The position numbers and the translations under genes were made by a program. Shown here one piece after another: positions 48,604 to 59,539 of a stretch of DNA of 64,000 nucleotides. The notes beneath the pieces were generated by a model. It did no database searches, was not told the origin of the DNA, and saw only the letters and a list, made by a program, of their open reading frames with translations. The DNA comes from Apostichopus japonicus (taxonomy: Eukaryota > Echinodermata > Holothuroidea > Aspidochirotida > Stichopodidae): the NCBI RefSeq assembly GCF_037975245.1, contig NC_092577.1, positions 36,138,898 through 36,202,897 on the forward strand, written 5' to 3'. Within the stretch, counting starts at the first letter, position 1. Every line of letters starts with the position of its first letter.

Positions 48604-48626
48604 CTTAAATTGATGTCAAAGCCAAA

Positions 48627-50619
48627 CTGAAGTCGTAAAAATTTGAAACGATTCATGTACAATTCACAATTGTAATGTGTGTCTCTATCTGGAAATATAC
48701 CAAAATTGTAAGTACCTCGTATATAAACGAACTAATACGATGTTGCTAGTCAGGAATAACTTTCCGACTAAGTATTGCTACATTTATTCTCGGAATATTT
48801 CTTGCAGCAGCGAGAAACGAGTGTAGGTGATGGTGAATGTCGCTGTCAACCAACTTTATTTCCAATGAGTACATGCACCCGCAATAATGGCATTTCGAAG
48901 CGTGAGAGTTAAGCAAAGACAACATGCTTACTCTCACAGTAACCATTACTGCTATCGTTATATGATATGTTCATTCAAACATTTGCCTATAAAGAACAAC
49001 TTGACAACTCTTGACAACAGCTAACTGGATATCATTTTTCTCTCATGCTGATTGTTTGTGAGTTACTAAGTCGAACAGTTTGTAAAACGATACAATTATT
49101 GGAGAAGGACCCTGAACGTTTTTCAAAATACGGGATCTGCATGATCATACATTGATCAAAGAAGTTCTTTACAGTTTACACGGTCTTTGTGGCAAGAATA
49201 AACTCTAATTAATAGCATATCAGTGACAAACGACATTGGAAATGTTTTACACACACATTACATGTAGTTTGCGGAAACTATGCACTGAGCAAAGAAATAT
49301 CGATATGATCCCGATAACGTAATACACACATGTATATAGACTATTTTCCACAAGTTTCTTTAACGAACATGCGAAAAAGAAAGCTACAAGCAACTTCTCT
49401 AGATGAGTACAGGGAGACATGACAGAAATCAACAACAAACCTTATTATCTTATTACCGACAAGGGATGACAGGCAAAGAGAGCAGTAGAAACATACCATA
49501 ATATACTGAATGGACTAATTCGAAACTGAACGTGTATAGCAAAAAACAACTTCGACGTTTGATGATGCCACCATGCAAAACGTCGATCTAACGATGTGAT
49601 GAACAGAAAAGTTTACACTCTTCCCGGCATCTACAAATTATCTGAAGGGGTATTCTCGAGAAGTTTAATACTGGCTCTTTATAGTTGCTCACCAGAAGGA
49701 GTATAATGATGAAGCTCATGAGGAGGAGAGGGAAATTATTTCAACACTGAACAAAATGAGACCTTAAAGAGACATATTGCTAATAATACTTCCGCTTGTA
49801 ATTTATTCTGGTACTCCCATGGTTCGATTTAAGCTGAATAATTTATTGCCTACAAAGGATTAGCTATCTTAATTCATTTGGAATTCTAGTAACCTTAACT
49901 ACTCTTTTAATTTGTTTAAAAGTTCCATTTGTATCATCCTTTGTGAATGCTGTTCTACAATTTTTAATTTCTATATTACTGTTTTATGAGCCATCTGGAA
50001 AGCATTTCTAACTAGATTAGTTTTCTTATACTGTTTCTCGTTTTCTTATTTTTAATGGTTTAGTTTTTATACATTTAATAGCCTCTAATTATCATCCTTC
50101 TACCGGCCTTTGTGCTTGAGTGTTTAGGCAGTTCTGCTTTATATCTGTCGGTTCAATTTGTGGTAATTAAAGTTGAAACAAGATTACACAAGGTCCCCCT
50201 AAAAACAATTTAAAAAATCGACTTATCATCTGGCATAATGGTGTGGAACGACTACACTGTTGATGGAGCAATATAGCAGGTTTATCCTGCAAAAAATCAG
50301 TAGATAAAGCTAAACTGTTAGATTGCCTTGCGAAAAACGTATTCAATTACACTGATTTAACAAGTGTAATTCAATTGAAAACTTGTTTATGTTCTCAAAG
50401 AGACTTTGTCTAAGTCAGTCAAAGCTCTAAGCATTAGGTTTCTTTTTGAACCCTTCACTACATTTAGTGATTTTGCGTACATTTTGTCTGAGCTTCTATG
50501 TACGGATTGCTGATAGCTTTCTCCAAAGATCTTTTCCTGGTATGTGAGAGAGAGAAGCTAAGGGGGGGGGGGGGGGTTATTACAAGTAGCTGTAGCCTAT
50601 ATGTCGTGCATTGCCTTAC
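48627..50619. other. Presumed intron of the GTPase gene
   Basis: AT-rich sequence without a recognised coding exon. The 66-codon minus frame at 48746-48946 has no splice support that fits the neighbouring phases. Confidence 0.4.
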
Positions 50620-50671
50620 CGGGAGATTCTTGTTCTGACTCACTGGTGTTGTTCTCTGTATTGCCGGCCAT
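50620..50671 (-). CDS. Candidate small 5' exon (MAGNTENNTSESEQESP)
   Basis: A 52-nt segment starts with ATG at 50669-50671 right after a good acceptor (ttttcctctttaaccattcatatcag) shown here only by position 50672-50699, and ends at a GTAAGG donor (50614-50619) in phase 1. It encodes an acidic, Ser/Asn-rich 17-residue piece. Phase 1 fits the acceptor at 48627 of the large exon, as in the paralogue, and its phase-0 start fits the cassettes of the array upstream. It may be the start exon or an internal exon. Evidence is splice signals and phase only. Confidence 0.45.
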
Positions 50672-51989
50672 CTGATATGAATGGTTAAAGAGGAAAAAGC
50701 GTGTTCAAATGTTATTTACAACATGACGTTTCAATTACTCCCGAGACCATCATTGACTCCTAACCTTCGCATATAGTTAAAATAGTTTGACATCATGATC
50801 ATCAGTTGCATTTTATCCCAAAAATACTATGACGGATGTATGAAGAAACCTGTTTGTCGTGCAAATGTGTCTATATTGATATCAAATTTTAAGTTAGTTT
50901 AACATAACATTGTAGTAATTTATTGGTCGGCAAGTTTTTCTACAGATTATTACGGTACTCAACATAAAACTGGGATTGATTTTTCTCAACCTCACTGACT
51001 CCACTATGCCATAACGACATACATAACTAGATTACCTATTTAAATCTTACTCCAAATGGTGGCATAAAAGTCGAAAAATTTGCAACTTTCAACTTTTTTT
51101 TTCTCCAAGATATTTTCCGTTGGGATCCCAATAAACCTCGCCCATAATATGAATATTTAAACACTACGAACTTCATCGACCAATACGTAATACAACACCA
51201 TACTTGATTTGTGTACAGTCTATATGGCAGTTGTACCAGTGAGTTCCATAACAACTCCCTGGTTGTACTAACGCAAAGTCTTGAATCTATTTTTTAGCAA
51301 CGGCTCATAACTAAACCTGCATCTCTGATTGGTTGAATTCAAATTAGTGGGTTTGGGGGAACTGTATACGACTAATTTAAAATGTGGAATTTGTCGTGGA
51401 AACTTTTCTCATTATCTGCAAATATCCTTAATGACTCGCCAATTAACGATGTTGGCAGGGAAAAACTTGGCTAATATCTTAGTTTGCTGTTTTGTGATTG
51501 GTATATGTAAAAAACTCGATGGATATGTCAAAAACAAGTAGAAAATGCCGACCAAACGCAAAATGCTGCTTTAACACAATTGTTCCACAAAAGACAGCAT
51601 AACAAGAGAAACATTTTTGATAAGAGTGGTTTTCAATGAAACTGAAAAGCAATTCACCGTTTAATATATTAAAATCTATTCATGCATGTAAAAGATGGTG
51701 CAATGATCAATGGATCATTCTAGACAGCAAATGTTAAATTGGATATCTTTGTACAGTACTGTTTATAATGAAACTACGTGCAGCTATAACTATCTGAAAC
51801 AATCTTTCCAAGTCTCCAGTGAATACAATGTTGTGAGGAAGGAAAACCAACTGAACATAGTGATGTTACTCTCTTGACAATAGTAACACATAATGTTATC
51901 GTATATCGTAACCAACAATGAAGAATGACTTATCGATTGCAATACAATTTGTGTAAAATATTCTATTCACATGATTCTATTCAACAGTA
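50672..51989. other. Spacer between the small exon and the cassette array
   Basis: AT-rich; nothing recognised. The frame at 51036-51254 is unsupported. A long G run sits just outside at 50562-50577. Confidence 0.35.
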
Positions 51990-52006
51990 CATAATATTAA
52001 ATGTAC

Positions 52007-52126
52007 CTCATCGATATTTTGCTGGGAAGTCGTGCCAGTAGCAGCGTCTTACACGTCAGCTCATCTCTGTCTTCCTTATTCTTTCGTTTCGTTTTAATTA
52101 TATTAATCATTTTATTTGAAGTAACA
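52007..52126 (-). pseudogene. Degenerate cassette, unit 1
   Basis: The last part (TTSQQNIDE) and donor are preserved, but AAA before GAC is replaced by TAA, giving an in-frame stop, and the first half no longer matches the others. It is the unit nearest to the GTPase gene; the spacing of 351 bp to the next unit shows an internal deletion. Confidence 0.65.
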
Positions 52127-52357
52127 AGTTGAGGTATGGACTTGGTGTCGGGTTAATTATATATGGTGAACTTCATGATTTCAAAATAAACATCGAATGT
52201 ATGACAGTATCAGAAAAATCTATTTATGTATCTGTCTATTTATCAGGTAAAACGGACCCACACTTTAGTTATCGCAGAACTGGTTTAATACCCGAGGTTA
52301 TAGTGCACCATTGTTTTATTCACTTGATCCTATACTACCGAGGTAATAAAAATGTAC

Positions 52358-52477
52358 CTTATCGATATTTTGCTGGGAAGTCGTGCTAGTAGCAGTTTCT
52401 TTCACATCATCTTCATCCGGGTTCTCTGTTTCCATTATGGTTTCGTTTCTCCCTTCTTTCTTTCTATGTACGTCCTC
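52358..52477 (-). CDS. Cassette exon, unit 2
   Basis: Open 40 codons in phase 0 with core METENPDEDDVKETATSTT and end SQQNIDK. The codons after VK read E-T-A, where later units read D-A-A. First intact unit next to the degenerate one. Confidence 0.55.
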
Positions 52478-52910
52478 CTATAATAATCAACACAGCAGAA
52501 TGACTCAATTTAATTCTTCCGAAATGAACTCCCATATTAATTATATTAATCATTGCATTTGAACATATTAATCATTTGAACTGACAATATAAATGGTTTC
52601 GCTATCATTTTTATATCAGTTTATAAACCGTTTGAAGGAAATAATTTGAATTAACAAATAAAGTTAAAGTATATGGACTTAGTGTCGGGCCCAATTTTGC
52701 GTTGATCATAATAATTTGAAAATATACGCCAAAAGTAAGACGGTATCAAAAAAATATAAACTATAATGTATCTTTCTGTTTGTTTTTCTTTCTATCAGGA
52801 AAAAACGGACCCACGCTTTAATTATCGCAGAACTGGTTTAGTACCCGAGGTTATAGTGCACCATTGTTTTATTCACTTGATCCGATACTACCGAGGTAAT
52901 AAAAATGTAC

Positions 52911-53030
52911 CTTATCGATATTTTGCTGGGAAGTCGTGCTAGTAGCAGTTTCTTTCACATCATCTTCATCCGGGTTCTTTGTTTCCATTATGGTTTCGTT
53001 TCTCCCTTCTTTCTTTCTGTGTACGTCCTC
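52911..53030 (-). CDS. Cassette exon, unit 3
   Basis: Open 120-nt cassette with intact acceptor and donor. Private change: METKNPD instead of METENPD. Shares the VKETA variant with unit 2. Confidence 0.55.
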
Positions 53031-53458
53031 CTATAATAATCAACACAGCAGAATGACTCAAAATAATTCTTCCGAAATAAACTCCAATATTAATTATATT
53101 AATCATTGCATTTGAACATATTAATCATTTGAACTGACAATATTAATGGTTTCGCTATCATTTTTATATCAGTTTATAAACCATTTGAAGGAGACAATTG
53201 AAACAAGTAAAGTTAAAGTATATGGACTTAGTGTCGGGCCCAATTTTGTGTTGATCATAATGATTTGAAAATATACGCCAAAAGTATACGGTATAAAAAA
53301 AAATTATACTATAATGTATCTTTCTGTTTGTCTTTCTTTCTATCAGGAAAAAACGGACCCACGCTTTAATTATCGCAGAACTGGTTTAATACCCGAGGTT
53401 ATAGTGCACCATTGTTTTATTCACTTGATCCGATACTACCGAGGTAATAAAAATGTAC

Positions 53459-53578
53459 CTTATCGATATTTTGCTGGGAAGTCGTGCTAGTAGCAGTGTC
53501 TTTCACATCATCTTCATCCGGGTTCTCTGTTTCCATTATGGTTTCGTTTCTCTCTTCTTTCCTTCTATGTACGTCCTC
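53459..53578 (-). CDS. Cassette exon, unit 4
   Basis: Open 120-nt cassette. Private changes RRKEERNE (others RKKEGRNE) and VKDTA, intermediate between units 2-3 (VKETA) and units 5-11 (VKDAA). Confidence 0.55.
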
Positions 53579-54011
53579 CTATAATAATCAACACAGCAGA
53601 ATGACTCAAATTAATTCTTCCGAAATGAACTCCAATATTAATTATATTAATCATTGCATTTGAACATATTAATCATTTGAACTGACAATATAAATGGTTT
53701 CGCTATCATTTTTATATCAGTTTATAAACCGTTTGAAGGAAATAATTTGAATTAACAAGTAAAGTTAAAGTATATGAACTTAGTGTCGGGCCCAATTTTG
53801 CGTTGATCATAATGATTTGAAAATATACGCCCAAAGTAAGACGGTATCAAAAAAATATATACTATAATGTATCTTTCTGTTTGTTTTTCTTTCTATCAGG
53901 AAAAAACGGACCCACGCTTTAATTATCGCAGAACTGGTTTAATACCCGAGGTTATAGTGCACCATTGTTTTATTCACTTGATCCGATACTACCGAGGTAA
54001 TAAAAATGTAC

Positions 54012-54131
54012 CTTATCGATATTTTGCTGGGAAGTCGTGCTAGTAGCAGCGTCTTTCACATCATCTTCATCCGGGTTCTCTGTTTCCATTATGGTTTCGT
54101 TTCTCCCTTCTTTCTTTCTGTGTACGTCCTC
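54012..54131 (-). CDS. Cassette exon, unit 5
   Basis: Open 120-nt cassette matching the array consensus (RKKEGRNE, VKDAA), with CAC for His at codon 4. Confidence 0.55.
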
Positions 54132-54562
54132 CTATAATAATCAACACAGCAGAATGACTCAAAATAATTCTTCCGAAATGAACTCCAATATTTATTATAT
54201 TAATCACTGCATTTGAACATATTAATCATTTGAACTGACAATATAAATGGTTTCGCTATCATTTTTATATCAGTTTATAAACCATTTGAAGGAGACAATT
54301 GAAACAAGTAAAGTTAAAGTATATGGACTAAGTGTCGGGCCCAATTTTGTGTTGATCATAATGATTTGAAAATATACGCCAAAAGTATGACGGTATAAAA
54401 AAAAATTATACTATAATGTATCTTACTGTTTGTTTTTCTTTCTATCAGGAAAAAACGGACCCACGCTTTAATTATCGCAGAACTGGTTTAATACCCGAGG
54501 TTATAGTGCACCATTGTTTTATTCACAAGATCCTATATACTACAGAGGTAATAAAAATGTAC

Positions 54563-54682
54563 CTTATCGATATTTTGCTGGGAAGTCGTGCTAGTAGCAG
54601 CGTCTTTCACATCATCTTCATCCGGGTTCTCTGTTTCCATTATGGTTTCGTTTCTCCCTACTTTCTTTCTATGTACGTCCTC
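54563..54682 (-). CDS. Cassette exon, unit 6
   Basis: Open 120-nt cassette with RKKVGRNE in place of RKKEGRNE, a variant shared only with unit 9. Confidence 0.55.
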
Positions 54683-55115
54683 CTATAATAATCAACACAG
54701 CAGAATGACTCAAAATAATTCTTCCGAAATGAACTCCAATATTTATTATATTAATCACTGCATTTGAACATATTAATCATTTGAACTGACAATATAAATG
54801 GTTTCGCTATCATTTTTATATCAGTTTATAAACCGTTTGAAGGAAATAATTTGAATTAACAAGTAAAGTTAAAGTATATGGAGTTGGTGTCGGGCCCAAT
54901 TTTGTGTTGATCATATTGATTTGAAAATATACGCCCAAAGTAAGACGGTATCAAAAAAATATAAACTATAATGTATCTTTCTGTTTGTTTTTCTTTCTAT
55001 CAGGAAAAAACGGACCCACGCTTTAATTATCGCAGAACTGGTTTAATACCCGAGGTTATAGTGCACCATTGTTTTATTCACTTGATCCGATACTACAGAG
55101 GTAATAAAAATGTAC

Positions 55116-55235
55116 CTTATCGATATTTTGCTGGGAAGTCGTGCTAGTAGCAGCGTCTTTCACATCATCTTCATCCGGGTTCTCTGTTTCCATTATGGTT
55201 TCGTTTCTCCCTTCTTTCTTTCTGTGTACGTCCTC
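55116..55235 (-). CDS. Cassette exon, unit 7
   Basis: Open 120-nt cassette matching the array consensus; splice sites intact. Confidence 0.55.
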
Positions 55236-55670
55236 CTATAATAATCAACACAGCAGAATGACTCAAAATAATTCTTCCGAAATGAACTCCCATATTAATT
55301 ATATCAATCATTGCATTTGAACATATTAATCATTTGAACTGACAATATAAAAGGTTTCGCTATCATTTTTATATCAGTTTATAAACCGTTTGAAGGAAAT
55401 AATTTGAATTAACAAGTAAAGTTAAAGTATATGGACTAAGTGTCGGGCCCAATTTTGTGTTGATCATAATGATTTGAAAATTTACGCCAAAAGTATGACG
55501 GTATATAAAAAAAAATTATACTATAATGTATCTTACTGTTTGTTTTTCTTTCTATCAGGAAAAAACGGACCCACGCTTTAATTATCGCAGAACTGGTTTA
55601 ATACCCGAGGTTATAGTGCACCATTGTTTTATTCACTTGATCCGATACTACCGAGGTAATAAAAATGTAC

Positions 55671-55790
55671 CTTATCGATATTTTGCTGGGAAGTCGTGCT
55701 AGTAGCAGCGTCTTTCACATCATCTTCATCCGGGTTCTCTGTTTCCATTATGGTTTCGTTTCTCCCTTCTTTCTTTCTGTGTACGTCCTC
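55671..55790 (-). CDS. Cassette exon, unit 8
   Basis: Open 120-nt cassette, same predicted peptide as unit 7. Confidence 0.55.
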
Positions 55791-56223
55791 CTATAATAAT
55801 CAACACAGCAGAATGACTCAAAATAATTCTTCCGAAATGAACTCCAATATTTATTATATTAATCACTGCATTTGAACATATTAATCATTTGAACTGACAA
55901 TATAAATGGTTTCGCTATCATTTTTATATCAGTTTATAAACCGTTTGAAGGAAATAATTTGAATTAACAAGTAAAGTTAAAGTATATGGAATTGGTGTCG
56001 GGCCCAATTTTGTGTTGATCATATTGATTTGAAAATATACGCCCAAAGTAAGACGGTATCAAAAAAATATAAACTATAATGTATCTTTCTGTTTGTTTTT
56101 CTTTCTATCAGGAAAAAACGGACCCACGCTTTAATTATCGCAGAACTGGTTTAATACCCGAGGTTATAGTGCACCATTGTTTTATTCACTTGATCCGATA
56201 CTACAGAGGTAATAAAAATGTAC

Positions 56224-56343
56224 CTTATCGATATTTTGCTGGGAAGTCGTGCTAGTAGCAGCGTCTTTCACATCATCTTCATCCGGGTTCTCTGTTTCCA
56301 TTATGGTTTCGTTTCTCCCTACTTTCTTTCTATGTACGTCCTC
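56224..56343 (-). CDS. Cassette exon, unit 9
   Basis: Open 120-nt cassette with RKKVGRNE as in unit 6, three units (1661 bp) away. Confidence 0.55.
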
Positions 56344-56776
56344 CTATAATAATCAACACAGCAGAATGACTCAAAATAATTCTTCCGAAATGAACTCCAA
56401 TATTTATTATATTAATCACTGCATTTGAACATATTAATCATTTGAACTGACAATATAAATGGTTTCGCTATCATTTTTATATCAGTTTATAAACCGTTTG
56501 AAGGAAATAATTTGAATTAACAAGTAAAGTTAAAGTATATGGAGTTGGTGTCGGGCCCAATTTTGTGTTGATCATAATGATTTGAAAATATACGCCAAAA
56601 GTATGACGGTATCAAAAAAATATATACTATAATGTATCTTACTGTTTGTTTTTCTTTCTATCAGGAAAAAACGGACCCACGCTTTAAATATCGCAGAACT
56701 GGTTTAATACCCGAGGTTATAGTGCACCATTGTTTTATTCACTTGATCCTATACTACCGAGGTAATAAAAATGTAC

Positions 56777-56896
56777 CTTATCGATATTTTGCTGGGAAGT
56801 CGTGCTAGTAGCAGCGTCTTTCACATCATCTTCATCCGGGTTCTCTGTTTCCATTATGGTTTCGTTTCTCCCTTCTTTCTTTCTACATACGTCCTC
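56777..56896 (-). CDS. Cassette exon, unit 10
   Basis: Open 120-nt cassette with EDVCRKK (Cys for His) and acceptor ending atcatag. Both variants are shared with unit 11 only. Confidence 0.55.
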
Positions 56897-57330
56897 CTAT
56901 GATAATCAACACAGCAGAATAACTCATTATTAATTCTTCCGAAATGAACTCCCATATTAATTATATTAATCATTGCATTTGAACATATTAATCATTTGAA
57001 TTGACAATATAAATGGTTTCGCTATCATTTTTATATCAGTTTATAAACCGTTTGAAGGAAATAATTTGAATTAACAAGTAAAGTTAAAGTATATGGACTT
57101 AGTGTCGGGCCCAATTTTATGTTGATCATAATGATTTGAAAATATACGCCAAACGTATGACGGTATCAAAAAAATATATACTATAATGTATCTTTCTGTT
57201 TGTCTTTCTTTCTATCAGGAAAAACGAACCCACGCTTTAATTATCGCAGAACTGGTTTAATACCCGAGGTTATGGTGCACCATTGTTTTATTCACTTGAT
57301 CCTATACTACAGTGGATAATAAAAATGTAC

Positions 57331-57450
57331 CTTATCGATATTTTGCTGGGAAGTCGTGCTAGTAGCAGCGTCTTTCACATCATCTTCATCCGGGTTCTCT
57401 GTTTCCATTATGGTTTCGTTTCTCCCTTCTTTCTTTCTACATACGTCCTC
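57331..57450 (-). CDS. Cassette exon, unit 11 (5'-most in transcription)
   Basis: Open 120-nt cassette with EDVCRKK. Being 5'-most on the minus strand, it would be the first cassette met by transcription. The sequence beyond 57480 loses similarity to the array and returns to the P1-shared flank. Confidence 0.55.
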
Positions 57451-57560
57451 CTATGATAATCAACACAGCAGAATAACTCAAAATAATTCTTCCGAAATAA
57501 ACTCCAATATTAATTTTATCAATCATTGCAATTGAGCTGACAATAGCAATCGCTTCGCTT

Positions 57561-58732
57561 GTTTTAATAAAATTATAAATCGTTTGAAGGAAACCATTTG
57601 AATCAACAGGGAAAGTTGAGGTATAAACTTGGTGTGGGGTTCTTGTTATGTGTTGACTTTAATGGTTTTGAAAATATACGCCAAGAGTATGACAGTATAA
57701 GAAAAAAAACTGTTTTTTTCTCTTTCTTCCATTGAAGTAAAACGGACCCATCATCGTTCGTTATCCTGTTTAATGAGTCGGTCTTATAAAAGTGGTCTTG
57801 CTCTTCAGTATTTTTGGAAGCATTGTTGTAGAAATGTTGATGTAACTAAGACTTTTACATTATTTCTGTAGCAATGCGTTGTACTTATTAGATGCTAAAT
57901 ATGCTTAAATTTGTCACATTTGTCTGGCGTATTAGAAGGCATAAGTATTTTACTTCCATTTAAAATCTCTTCAACCTACTGGTGTTTGTACTACATGTTT
58001 TTACTCTCATAAAGTAGATTTGCGTCGTTGGAAGTAGACAAACTGTGTGTGGTGAAGCGTTAAATATTGCAAAGTAATGTTACTGTTTTCAATTGACAAT
58101 ATGTTTTCTACTTTTACTAGAAAAACAGACTGAGCATTGTGGAGTATATCTAGTGTCATAATGTGTGTGTTGCTTCTATATGGTGTTTTATCCAAAGTTA
58201 ACCTTTAACATTAAAAGTATTTGGATTGTCACAATTCTTCATAAACTTGAGTTTTAAGGGGCTCTATTGTTTTTAACAGGTATCTTTCCAACAGAAATCC
58301 GTTTTAAAAACGACTCAGCATGGATAAAACTAAAAGAGTGTTTTTTTCGGGTGGGGTCCAGGGTCCATCTTACGGCCCTTGATGGGGTCCAGGGGCAAAG
58401 CCCCAGCGGAGGCCATTGGGTGTACTCAAATCTAGAAATCTTCAACTTTACTTCTTTTTGGTAGCTAAAATTGATATTTCAACTGACAACTGATTAGTAA
58501 AAAACTTATCTGTTTACCATCCTGGTGTAACTTTGAGTCTTTATCATGATTAATAAAATTGAAGCTTAAACCCAAAACAGACACATTCTTAAACTCTGCA
58601 CACACGAATAAAGTCATCTTGTTATACATATGTTATACAAGCACATACATGGTGCCATAAGTAGAGTTAAAGAGTACTATTGGATATTTGAGCACATTCA
58701 CTTTATCGGAAACATAGAAACCTATAAAATAG
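57561..58732. other. Upstream flank of the array, shared with P1
   Basis: Matches 23560-24785. It would be expected to hold the promoter or first exons of a minus-strand transcript through the array, but no promoter element or start exon could be assigned. It contains a GC-rich patch (caaagccccagcggaggcc) at 58396. Confidence 0.45.
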
Positions 58733-59539
58733 CAGGGGTGAGCAGATGAGAATAAAACATACAATAATAATGATCTCATAGCGTTTTTACAAATAATCTG
58801 TTACCAAAATGACAAGAAAGCTACCTCCAGAATTTTCCGTTCTCAAGTTTTGAAGTTTAAGGTATTGGATCCTTCTGTGCAAAGTGTCGATTTTTATGTT
58901 ACATCTCCTTCTCAAGTTGTTAAACTCCCCGGTGTTGTTATTCCAGTCGGTGTGGTTAAATTATATGTATCGAGAATATTTCAAAAGACAGGTATTATTA
59001 CACGTCTTTGTGTTATTCGCCAATATAATTTTTGGTCCTTTTATAACAAACATATTCTCTTTTTTCTTTCTTACTGTACAATCATTTGTGACAGCACTTA
59101 CTGCTCTAGAATTAAACTGTTATTCGTTTAATATAATCGAAATATGAAAATTTAACTTCGTTTTTATCATTCGGCACCGTTATTTTCCTCTTCCTATGAC
59201 ATCCACCACTATTAATTTTTTATGTTTCATCGGATATATGCCTGCATTGTTTCAATCATTATTCCAGTTTCGACGGGCTACACGCTCTTATTGTAGGCCT
59301 ACTCCTCTTGCGCAACAATCCTTCTATGCCCTCCTAAAGGATCACATCATACGCTATGCATAATTTGCAGGCAGCTTCCTTTTTCTATTCTCTCTTCTCT
59401 TTTCCTTGCAATTTTGTCTTTGCTTGTCCGGTTTAGAATTAACAAATTATTGTGTGATGATGTTCAGGGAAAAAAAAAAGACAAACAGACTAATAATTCC
59501 GAATTACAAAAATAACAGAAAATGATAAAAAATCCGAAG
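58733..59539. other. Spacer, nothing recognised
   Basis: Begins with gtgagcagatgagaataaa, also found at 27990 ahead of repeat R copy 1. Overlapping plus-strand frames at 58850-59147 are unsupported. Confidence 0.35.

Larger units (their letters stand above)
51990..57560. repeat. Tandem array of about 553-bp units, each with a cassette exon
   Basis: Eleven units: one divergent (cassette start 52007) and ten well-preserved, whose cassettes begin at 52358, 52911, 53459, 54012, 54563, 55116, 55671, 56224, 56777 and 57331. Spacings are 548-555 bp. Introns as well as cassettes are nearly identical, so amplification was recent. Minus-strand cassettes are all exactly 120 nt and open, with acceptor gttgattat(t/c)atag before and GTACATTTTT after. 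Units 54563 and 56224 share a private variant, as do 56777 and 57331, suggesting multi-unit duplications. Confidence 0.93.
41465..58732. repeat. Paralogous segment P2 (GTPase gene plus cassette array)
   Basis: The longer and better-preserved partner of 14215-24785. It contains two 0.7-kb AT-rich units, the open VLIG-type gene, its long 5' intron, the amplified cassette array and the shared upstream flank. It lacks the two transposon insertions of P1. Confidence 0.85.

Noticed and set aside
54416-54688. 90-codon plus-strand frame through one unit of the array
   Set aside because: Open only in one of ten units and antisense to the cassette; the other units have stops in that frame.
51990-57560. 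CRISPR array or bacterial repeat system
   Set aside because: Unit is 553 bp with no short repeat/spacer pattern, in a spliced eukaryotic genome.
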